Source: CAYFJV01 sp964460605 (GTDB lineage: Archaea; Nanobdellota; Nanobdellia; Woesearchaeales; GW2011-AR9). From it: DNA of 35,751 nt. The stretch is from the NCBI GenBank assembly GCA_964460605.1, contig CAYWPT010000006.1:1-35751 (forward strand), given 5' to 3'. The notes beneath the pieces were generated by a model that was not told where the DNA came from, searched no databases, and saw only the letters and a program-made list of their open reading frames with translations. Numbering within the stretch: position 1 is the first letter of the stretch; the number at the start of each line of letters is the position of its first letter. Position numbers and translations under genes: made by a program. Below are positions 7,515 to 13,537 of the stretch, in pieces.

Positions 7515-8993
7515 ATGAAAGTAGATTTGGGTCTTTCTCTACGTTATTACAAGAACCCTGAGGTGCAAGAATTACTTGTAGCTGCAGCTGCAAATAAAGA
7601 AATTGGGACAAGATTTGGTGATAAATTTGGTAAACGACCAGATGTTTTACTCTACCCAAACGACGTTATGCAATTAGCTCGTCAAGGTATTTCTAGCTTT
7701 CATTGTAGTGAAGAGACTTGGCATAACCCTTTAGACATCCAAACTGGAATGCAAAGAAAAGATCTTGATCCTCTTAGAAGTGGCTGGGACTTAGTTCTGG
7801 ATATAGATTGTGCAATCATGGAATATAGTAGAATCTGTGCAGACCTTACCATTCGTTTCTTAAAATATTGTGGTGTAAAGGATATTTCATGTAAATTTTC
7901 TGGAAATAAGGGATTTCATATTGCTGTTCCTTTTGAATCATTTCCAAAGAATATTGGTGAACAAGAAACGCGGCTTTTATTTCCTGAAGTTGCAAGAAAA
8001 ATAGCTTTTTACATTAAAGAGAATATTAAAGATGAGTTAGGTAAACAAATTTTAGCTTTTGAGGATAACAATTTTTCTCGTGTTAGAGAACGTGTTGAAA
8101 TGGAGCAGGATAAAATTATTTACTATGAGATAACAGAATTTGGTGATAAAATAGCAAAACTTGATGTAGAACCATTTTTAGAGATTGATACCGTACTTAT
8201 TTCGTCACGTCATCTTTATAGGATGCCTTATTCTCTGCATGAAAAATCAGGTTTGATGAGTTTACCGATAAATCCTGGTGATGTTTTAAAATTTGAAAAA
8301 CCAATGGCAGACCCAAACAAATTTTTGAGTCCCATAGCACCTTGGTTAGATCGTAATGTTGAAGAATCTGCACGACGATTACTTGTTCAAGCATTCGATT
8401 TTGAAGCCACAGCTAAAGAGCATAAAGATAGGGTTGAAGAGCTTAAAGAAGCGAGTAAAAAAAGTTTTGATATGGACATGAAAATTGAGAGTGCAGTACA
8501 ACCAGAATTATTTCCTCCTTGTATGCAAAAAATGCTTGAAGGTATGGAAGATGGGAAGAAAAGAGCAGTATTTGCAGCTATCCTTTTCCTCGGTAAATTG
8601 GGCTGGACAAAAAAAGAGATTCAGGATTTCTTATTGAAATGGAATAGAGAGAAAAACCCAGAACCACTCAGAGAAAATTATATTATTGGTCAATTACGCT
8701 ACTTTGATGGTGGAAAGAAATTGCCTCCAAATTGTGATAATGTAGCTTATTATACGGGAATTGCTATCTGTCATCCAGATGGATTGTGTAAAAAAATCAA
8801 AAACCCTGTAAATTATAGTATAATCAAGCTGAGGATCAAAAGGGAGCAAGATAAAAGGGACGAAGAACAAAAGGCTAAGGAAGAAAGAAAAGCACTCAGA
8901 GAAGCTAAAAATGAGGCTAAATTTGCTGAAAATATGCTCCCTGAACTGCCTGAGAATGAAGAAAATTCTGAAAATAAAGAAAAAGTCACTTAA
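7515..8993 (+). CDS. priS: DNA primase, PriS-PriL single-chain fusion
   Basis: A 492-residue archaeo-eukaryotic primase that makes RNA/DNA primers for replication. The N-terminal catalytic domain has the metal-binding DxD (D96, D98 in VLDIDC), SGNKGFH (129-135) and the third motif around S230-R232 (ISSRHLYRMPYSLH). After a charged linker (about 300-325), a second region has the layout of the PriL C-terminal iron-sulfur domain: C336 (FPPC), C407 (LPPNC), C419 and C425 (CHPDGLC) and then NPVNYS. Four cysteines in this order match the 4Fe-4S ligands of PriL. Nanoarchaeum equitans has a known monomeric primase of this fused, shortened type. The last 55 residues are a charged Glu/Lys coiled coil. 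No separate priS or priL is seen here. Confidence 0.92.
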   Translation: MKVDLGLSLRYYKNPEVQELLVAAAANKEIGTRFGDKFGKRPDVLLYPNDVMQLARQGISSFHCSEETWHNPLDIQTGMQRKDLDPLRSGWDLVLDIDCAIMEYSRICADLTIRFLKYCGVKDISCKFSGNKGFHIAVPFESFPKNIGEQETRLLFPEVARKIAFYIKENIKDELGKQILAFEDNNFSRVRERVEMEQDKIIYYEITEFGDKIAKLDVEPFLEIDTVLISSRHLYRMPYSLHEKSGLMSLPINPGDVLKFEKPMADPNKFLSPIAPWLDRNVEESARRLLVQAFDFEATAKEHKDRVEELKEASKKSFDMDMKIESAVQPELFPPCMQKMLEGMEDGKKRAVFAAILFLGKLGWTKKEIQDFLLKWNREKNPEPLRENYIIGQLRYFDGGKKLPPNCDNVAYYTGIAICHPDGLCKKIKNPVNYSIIKLRIKREQDKRDEEQKAKEERKALREAKNEAKFAENMLPELPENEENSENKEKVT

Positions 8994-9056
8994 GAATAGA
9001 ATTTGGGATTCAATATTTTGATTAATTTCTTTATATATCTCTATACCACCAAAAGG

Positions 9057-9065
9057 TTTATAAAC
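9057..9065 (+). promoter_or_regulatory. TATA box of the S13 ribosomal operon
   Basis: TTTATAAAC after AAAAGG. Transcription would start near 9083-9086, giving an unusually long leader of about 70 nt before ATG 9157. Confidence 0.75.
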
Positions 9066-9090
9066 AAACCGCTTTAATCATACATATCAG

Positions 9091-9141
9091 TCCGAGTTCA
9101 CGCGCATAGGACCAGAAATGTTATTTCTATGCGGTTTCGGA
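9091..9141 (+). promoter_or_regulatory. structured mRNA leader hairpin upstream of rps13
   Basis: Three nested complementary pairs fold the leader: TCCGA (9091-9095) with TCGGA (9137-9141), CGCAT (9103-9107) with ATGCG (9129-9133) and AGAAAT (9114-9119) with ATTTCT (9123-9128) around a GTT loop. A six-base bulge, AGGACC, sits between the inner two stems. In a genome with mostly leaderless genes this is a candidate autoregulatory site for an operon protein such as S4 or S13. The binding partner is inference. Confidence 0.5.
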
Positions 9142-9156
9142 AAATATATTCAAAAA

Positions 9157-9624
9157 ATGGCAGATAAAAACCCAGAAAATTTCAAACACATTGTACGTAT
9201 TGCTAATGTAGACGTACCTGGTGAGAAACAAATTAAAATCGCTTTAACTAAAATTAAAGGGGTAGGATTTAATCTAGCTAAAGTATTCTGTAATTTAACT
9301 GGTGTTGACGCTAATAAGAAAGCAGGATTACTTGATGAAAAAGAAGTAACTGCTTTAACTCAAACAATTAACGATCCTGTAAAAGCTGGAATTCCAACTT
9401 TTATGTTTAATAGAAGAAAAGATTATGGTTCTGGTGAAGATAAACATCTTCTTATTGGAACTTTAGGTTTCACAAAAGATAATGATCTTAAGCGATTAAT
9501 GAAAATCAAATCCTATCGTGGATTACGTCATGCAAAAAGACTTCCTGTTCGTGGTCAAAGAACTAAGAGCAACTTCAGAAGAAGTAAAGGAAAAGTTGTT
9601 GGCGTTAAGAAAAAAGGTAAATAA
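9157..9624 (+). CDS. rps13: 30S ribosomal protein S13 (uS13)
   Basis: A 155-residue archaeal uS13 that sits in the head of the small subunit and contacts the P-site tRNA. Recognisable stretches are HIVRIANVDVPG, the helix-two-turn-helix with IKGVGFNLA, and the basic C-terminus SYRGLRHAKRLPVRGQRTKSNFR. The first gene of the ribosomal/RNAP operon. An ATG at 9118 in the same frame would add 13 residues that no uS13 has; they lie inside the leader hairpin, so ATG 9157 is preferred. Confidence 0.97.
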   Translation: MADKNPENFKHIVRIANVDVPGEKQIKIALTKIKGVGFNLAKVFCNLTGVDANKKAGLLDEKEVTALTQTINDPVKAGIPTFMFNRRKDYGSGEDKHLLIGTLGFTKDNDLKRLMKIKSYRGLRHAKRLPVRGQRTKSNFRRSKGKVVGVKKKGK

Positions 9625-9636
9625 TTATAATTTAAA

Positions 9637-10452
9637 ATGGGAGATCCAAGAAAATTTAGGAAAAAGTACACAACACCAAGTCATCCTTGGAATAAACAAG
9701 CTATTGATGCTGAGAAGATCTTAGTAAGAGAGTTTGGTTTAGCTAAGAAACAAGAAATTTATTCTGCAAATTCATTTATTAAAAAATATAGGCAAATTGC
9801 TAAGGGCTTAATTGTTAACAAAAGTGCACAAGGTGAAAAGGAAAAATTACAAATTATGGGTAAACTAGCTCGTCTAGGATTACTTCCTGCTGGTGCTGCT
9901 TTAAGTGACGTTTTAGGTTTAGAAACTAAAGATCTTTTAGAAAGAAGATTACAAACAATCGTCTATAAAAAAGGTTTAGCTCGATCAGTTAAGCAAGCAA
10001 GACAGTTTATCACTCACCGTCATGTAATGGTTGGTGACAAAGAAATTACTGCCCCTTCATATTTAGTAAGTAAAGAAGAAGAGGCTCAAATCACATTCAA
10101 AAACAAATCAGCATTATCAAGTGAAGATCATCCTGAAAGGGTTGATCCTAACCAAGATATTAAAGAAGAAGTCGCTGAAATCAAAAAAGAAGCAGCTGAA
10201 GTTAAAGAAAACAAAGAAACTCCTGTTATTGAAGAGAAAACTGAAGCTTCTAAGGCTGAAGAAAAGACTGAAATTGAAGAAGTTGCTGAAGCAGTAGAAA
10301 AAGAAGAAGAAGCTCAAGCTGATGTTGTTGAAAAAGTGAGTGAAGCTCCTCAAGCTGAAGAAACTCCTGCTACAGAAGTTAAAGTTGAAGAATCAGAATC
10401 AAAAGAAGAAACTAAAGTTGAAGAAACTAAAGTTGAAGAGGCAAAAGAATGA
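9637..10452 (+). CDS. rps4: 30S ribosomal protein S4 (uS4) with long acidic tail
   Basis: uS4 is an early-assembling 16S rRNA-binding protein. Residues 1 to about 160 are a normal archaeal uS4 (MGDPRKFRKKYTTPSHPW, then an S4 RNA-binding domain at about 103-150 with KKGLARSVKQARQFITHRHV). Residues about 172-271 are an added low-complexity tail built from Glu, Lys, Ala and Val, including a KVEETKVEE repeat; archaeal uS4 is usually about 170-180 residues. The tail is strongly acidic and probably disordered or coiled coil. It starts 12 bp after rps13, and its TGA overlaps the ATG of rps11 (ATGA). Confidence 0.97.
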   Translation: MGDPRKFRKKYTTPSHPWNKQAIDAEKILVREFGLAKKQEIYSANSFIKKYRQIAKGLIVNKSAQGEKEKLQIMGKLARLGLLPAGAALSDVLGLETKDLLERRLQTIVYKKGLARSVKQARQFITHRHVMVGDKEITAPSYLVSKEEEAQITFKNKSALSSEDHPERVDPNQDIKEEVAEIKKEAAEVKENKETPVIEEKTEASKAEEKTEIEEVAEAVEKEEEAQADVVEKVSEAPQAEETPATEVKVEESESKEETKVEETKVEEAKE

Positions 10453-11006
10453 GCGAAGCAAAAGTAGGGGTAAAGGTTGAAAGCAAAACAGAAGCTCTTA
10501 AATCAGAAGTTAAAGCTAAAACTGAGGTCAAAACAGAAGCTCCTAAACGCTCAGCGCCTAGAAGAGATAATAGAAGAATGGATAATAGAAGGCCCCATAC
10601 TTCAAGAAGACCCCAAAGAAAAATGAGATGGGCAATTGCACATATCAGGTCAACTTACAATAACACAATCATTACAGTAACTGATATTACTGGTACCGAA
10701 ACTCTAGCACGATCAAGTGGTGGACAAATAGTTAAAGCAGATAGATTAGAAAGTAGTGCAACAGCAGCTATGGGTATTGCTAAAAAAATCAGTGAAATTT
10801 TACGTGAAAAAGGCGTAAATGGATTATATGTTAAAGTTAAAGCTAAAGGTGGACATAATGGACCTAAAAATACAGGGCCTGGTGCACAAGCAGCTATCAA
10901 AACCTTTTCAAGAGAAGGCTTCAGAATTGGTAAAATCCAAGATGTAACCCCTGAACCACACAACGGTTGTAGAGCTAAAGGTGGAAGAAGAGGAAGAAGA
11001 GTATAA
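10449..11006 (+). CDS. rps11: 30S ribosomal protein S11 (uS11) with N-terminal extension
   Basis: uS11 lines the platform near the mRNA exit. The conserved core begins at about residue 60 (RWAIAHIRSTYNNTIITVTD) and ends with the usual basic tail (DVTPEPHNGCRAKGGRRGRRV). In front is a roughly 58-residue extension: Lys/Glu repeats such as KAKTEVKTEAPK, then an Arg-rich run (RRDNRRMDNRRPHTSRR). The start overlaps the rps4 stop by ATGA, so translation is probably coupled. The Glu/Lys repeat style matches the rps4 tail directly upstream, which raises the possibility that the same low-complexity expansion affected both genes. Confidence 0.97.
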   Translation: MSEAKVGVKVESKTEALKSEVKAKTEVKTEAPKRSAPRRDNRRMDNRRPHTSRRPQRKMRWAIAHIRSTYNNTIITVTDITGTETLARSSGGQIVKADRLESSATAAMGIAKKISEILREKGVNGLYVKVKAKGGHNGPKNTGPGAQAAIKTFSREGFRIGKIQDVTPEPHNGCRAKGGRRGRRV

Positions 11007-11043
11007 GATGATAAAAAATAACCAAATATATCTTTTAGCATAT

Positions 11044-11060
11044 AAAAATCGGAGATTTTT
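11044..11060 (+). promoter_or_regulatory. hairpin with rpoD Shine-Dalgarno sequence
   Basis: AAAAATC (11044-11050) and GATTTTT (11054-11060) are perfectly complementary around the loop GGA. GGAG, the likely ribosome-binding site for ATG 11064, is formed by the loop plus the first stem base. This could modulate rpoD translation; the stem is AT-rich and therefore weak. Confidence 0.4.
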
Positions 11061-11063
11061 AGT

Positions 11064-11840
11064 ATGAAATTAACTAAACAAAACAAAAGCAAGGACGGTT
11101 TAAGATTAGCTTTTACTATTGATGGTGCTAGCGAAGCATTTGTTAACTCAGTGAGAAGACTTATTGTTGAAGAAGTTCCTACCTTAGCTATTGAAGATTT
11201 AGAGATTAAAGAAAATAACTCAGCTTTATACGATGAAATGTTAGCTTTACGTTTAGGATTAACTCCTATCAAAACTGATCTTTCAAGTTATTCATTACCA
11301 AAATCTCAAGAAGAGATTGATGAAAGAGCAGCGAGTTGTACATTACAATTTACATTAAAAGCTGCTAAAAAAGGATATGTTTATGCTTCAGAAGCAAAAA
11401 GCAAAGACCCAAGTTGTACTTTTGTACATGAAAAAATGCCTGTAGCTAAATTAGGCACAAAACAAAAAATCGATTTAATTATGTGGGCTGTTATGGGTCA
11501 AGGTAAGGATCACATTAAATGGAGTCCAGGATTAGCTTGGTTCAAACAGGAAGCAGATGTTAAAGTAAACAACGAAGCAGTAGAATTTGAAGATTTCAAA
11601 TCAAAATTTCCAAGTCAAATCTTCGATACAGATGGAAAAATTAGTGAGAAAAAAATTATTGAATTAGATTTAATTGATGCAGTTGATAGAGTAAATGAAA
11701 AGATTGTACAAGTAACTTACAAACCAAATACATTTACTTTTAACCTAGAATCATGGGGTCAATTGAGCACAAATGATATCCTATCAGAGAGTGCAAATAT
11801 CTTAGTAAAGAAAGTAGAGGAGTTAGAAGCACTAATATAA
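11064..11840 (+). CDS. rpoD: DNA-directed RNA polymerase subunit D (Rpo3)
   Basis: This 258-residue protein is the archaeal counterpart of Rpb3 and the alpha subunit; it dimerises with RpoL to start polymerase assembly. The assembly domain is seen in AFVNSVRRLIVEEVPTLAIE and in LRLGLTPIKTD; the inserted domain runs through the middle. The four-Cys ferredoxin-like insert that some archaeal D subunits carry is absent: only two scattered Cys are present (AASCTL, PSCTF). It starts 57 bp after rps11 behind a hairpin with GGAG, and stops one base before the ATG of the L18e gene. Confidence 0.97.
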   Translation: MKLTKQNKSKDGLRLAFTIDGASEAFVNSVRRLIVEEVPTLAIEDLEIKENNSALYDEMLALRLGLTPIKTDLSSYSLPKSQEEIDERAASCTLQFTLKAAKKGYVYASEAKSKDPSCTFVHEKMPVAKLGTKQKIDLIMWAVMGQGKDHIKWSPGLAWFKQEADVKVNNEAVEFEDFKSKFPSQIFDTDGKISEKKIIELDLIDAVDRVNEKIVQVTYKPNTFTFNLESWGQLSTNDILSESANILVKKVEELEALI

Positions 11841-11841
11841 A

Positions 11842-12195
11842 ATGGCAAGAAGAACTGGTCCAACAAATGTACAATTACAAAACTTGATTCAGCAGTTAGA
11901 AACCCAAGAATCAAAGTTATGGAAAAGAATTGCAAAGGACTTAAGTAAACCGAGTAGGAACAGAAGAGTTGTTAATTTATACAAAATTAACAAGTATGCT
12001 CGTGAAGGTGAGACTATTGTTGTTCCTGGTAAGGTATTGAGTGTTGGTGACTTAGATAAAAAAGTTAATGTTGCAGCATTTACCTTTAGTACTGAAGCTA
12101 AAGAGAAAATTTTGAGACATAAAGGAACTGTATTATCAATTCAAGATTTATTAAAACAAAATCCGGAAGGAAAACAAGTGAGGATTTTAGGATGA
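11842..12195 (+). CDS. rpl18e: 50S ribosomal protein L18e (eL18)
   Basis: A 117-residue eL18, found only in archaea and eukaryotes. Core motifs are the basic KLWKRIAKDLSKPSRNRRVVN, then VPGKVLSVGDLDKKVNVAAF and the terminal VRILG. Length is normal for archaea. It begins one base after rpoD ends and its stop overlaps the ATG of rpl13 by four bases, so it is tightly coupled in the operon. Confidence 0.97.
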   Translation: MARRTGPTNVQLQNLIQQLETQESKLWKRIAKDLSKPSRNRRVVNLYKINKYAREGETIVVPGKVLSVGDLDKKVNVAAFTFSTEAKEKILRHKGTVLSIQDLLKQNPEGKQVRILG

Positions 12196-12611
12196 AGATT
12201 TACAACGGAGAAAACATGCTCTTAGGACGATTAGCAAGCAGAGTTGCTAAAGATGCTTTACTTGGAGAAGAAGTAAAGGTTATCAATTGTGATAAAGTTA
12301 TCGTGAGTGGTAAAAAAGTTCAAGTATTTGCTAATGAGAAAACTCGAAGAGCAAGAAAGGGTTATCCTTTAAAATCACAAAAAAGACCAAGATTTTCAGA
12401 AAAATACGTAAGAAGAGCTATCAGAGGTATGCTACCTTGGGATACAACTCGCGGAAGAGAAGCATTTGATAGAATTATGTGTTACGTGGGGAGTCCTGAA
12501 GAAATTAAAGGAGATGCAATTGTATTAGAAGATGCATCTGTAAAGAAATTACCAAATGTAAAATATGTTACTGTTCAAGAAATTATTAAGTATCTTGGTG
12601 GAAAGGAGTAA
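12192..12611 (+). CDS. rpl13: 50S ribosomal protein L13 (uL13)
   Basis: A 139-residue archaeal uL13 of the large subunit. Typical stretches are NMLLGRLASRVAKDALLG at the start, VINCDKVIVSG, and AIRGMLPWDTTRGREAF near residue 75-92. The start overlaps the rpl18e stop (ATGA). It ends 7 bp before rps9, keeping the standard archaeal L18e-L13-S9 order. Confidence 0.97.
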   Translation: MKIYNGENMLLGRLASRVAKDALLGEEVKVINCDKVIVSGKKVQVFANEKTRRARKGYPLKSQKRPRFSEKYVRRAIRGMLPWDTTRGREAFDRIMCYVGSPEEIKGDAIVLEDASVKKLPNVKYVTVQEIIKYLGGKE

Positions 12612-12618
12612 GTAGAAA

Positions 12619-13020
12619 ATGAAAAAATCAACTGTTATTCAAACTCAAGGAAAACGTAAAAGAGCTATTGCTAGAGCTACCTTAAAACCAGGAAAAGGTA
12701 AAGTGACTATCAATGGTCAATACTTAGACAACTTAACACCTGAATTATTACGATTAAGAATTAAGGAACCTTTAATCTTAGCTGATGCTGATGCTAAAAA
12801 AGTTGACATCACAGTTAGTGTTAGTGGTGGTGGAGTAAATGGTCAAGCAGACGCTTCCCGTTTAGCTATCGCAAGAGCTTTAGTTCAACATAATGAAAAA
12901 TTAAAAAAGTCTTTTGTAGAATATGATAGATTATTATTAGTAGCTGATATCCGTAGGAAAGAAGCTTGTAAACCAAATGATAGTAAGGCTCGTGCTAAGA
13001 GACAGAAATCATACCGTTAG
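12619..13020 (+). CDS. rps9: 30S ribosomal protein S9 (uS9)
   Basis: A 133-residue uS9 whose C-terminal tail reaches the P-site tRNA. The start has QTQGKRKRAIARATLKPGKG; the middle has GGGVNGQADASRLAIARALV; the tail ends in the usual basic KARAKRQKSYR. AAGGAG at 12603-12608 provides a ribosome-binding site 10 nt before the ATG. Last ribosomal-protein gene of the operon, followed by rpoN after 79 bp. Confidence 0.97.
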   Translation: MKKSTVIQTQGKRKRAIARATLKPGKGKVTINGQYLDNLTPELLRLRIKEPLILADADAKKVDITVSVSGGGVNGQADASRLAIARALVQHNEKLKKSFVEYDRLLLVADIRRKEACKPNDSKARAKRQKSYR

Positions 13021-13040
13021 ATCGGTGGAGATATAAAAAA

Positions 13041-13103
13041 ATGATCACAATAAAAATGAAGACATTTTTAAGCAATCATAATCTCACAGGGGTGAAATTA
13101 TGA
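13041..13103 (+). CDS. possible leader peptide upstream of rpoN
   Basis: A 20-codon ORF (MITIKMKTFLSNHNLTGVKL) fills the rps9-rpoN spacer. GGAG (13027-13030) precedes its ATG by about 10 nt, and its TGA (13101-13103) overlaps the ATG of rpoN in the same ATGA arrangement used twice elsewhere in the operon. That overlap suggests translational coupling. It may also be chance in a 79-bp spacer. Confidence 0.3.
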   Translation: MITIKMKTFLSNHNLTGVKL

Positions 13104-13297
13104 TTATTCCAATAAGATGCTTTAGTTGTGGAAAACCAGTAGGACATTTATGGGAAAAATTCCAAGAAAAAGTCCAAGGTAGTGATGAAGCCAAAAAATT
13201 AATGGACGATTTAGGTTTAGAGAGATATTGTTGTAGATCTTTATTCTTGGGCCACGTTGATTTAGTTGATGTAGCTGCTGAGTTTAAACGAGCTTAA
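13100..13297 (+). CDS. rpoN: DNA-directed RNA polymerase subunit N (Rpo10)
   Basis: A 65-residue zinc-binding subunit matching Rpb10. It has the atypical zinc motif C-x-x-C (RCFSCGKPVG) and C-C (RYCCRSLF), followed by GHVDLVD. It joins the RpoD-RpoL assembly platform. A GGGGTG ribosome-binding site lies about 6 nt before the ATG. A weak TATA-like TTTTTAAG (13065-13072) also lies upstream, so an internal promoter is possible. rpoK and rps2, which often follow in archaea, are absent here. Confidence 0.97.
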   Translation: MIIPIRCFSCGKPVGHLWEKFQEKVQGSDEAKKLMDDLGLERYCCRSLFLGHVDLVDVAAEFKRA

Positions 13298-13330
13298 ATT
13301 TTTATTTTATTTTTAATTACATATCTTTTT
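13298..13330 (+). terminator. T-rich terminator region after the ribosomal operon
   Basis: Successive T tracts (ATTTTTATTTTATTTTT and ATCTTTTTTAT) directly after the rpoN stop mark a probable operon end. Confidence 0.5.
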
Positions 13331-13350
13331 TATACTAGATTATACTAGAT
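13331..13350 (+). repeat. tandem 10-bp direct repeat
   Basis: TATACTAGAT occurs twice in perfect tandem. The second copy places a TATA-like element about 25 nt before ATG 13368, so the duplication may affect the promoter of the truncated ORF. Confidence 0.6.
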
Positions 13351-13367
13351 TCCTTCTATATTTAATT

Positions 13368-13514
13368 ATGAAGTACGATAAACTTGTCAGAGATAAGACC
13401 CCTTTTATTATCAAGAAAAATGGTCATAAAGCTATTACAAGAACTGCTGATATTCATGAGTATTTGCTACGTAAAGAAAAAGAAAAATCGTGGTACTTTC
13501 AACAAAAAAAATAG
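13368..13514 (+). pseudogene. truncated MazG-like / PRA-PH-like nucleotide pyrophosphohydrolase remnant
   Basis: A 48-codon ORF begins MKYDKLVRDKTPFIIKKNGH. This is the typical N-terminus of a small all-alpha NTP pyrophosphohydrolase family (K-L-V-R-D-K-I-P-x-I-I), including the following R-T-A-D. It stops where the catalytic E-E-x-x-E helices should begin; nothing resembling them was seen downstream in any frame before the P-ATPase gene. The house-cleaning enzyme is therefore probably lost. A TATA-like repeat lies upstream, so a short peptide may still be made. Confidence 0.6.
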
Positions 13515-13537
13515 TTCTTTTAGATGTTAAGGAATAA

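Noticed and set aside
10655..11272. A 205-codon minus-strand frame over rps11 and rpoD
   Set aside because: Overlaps two certain operon genes and has no signals of its own; long only because of the codon pattern on the other strand.
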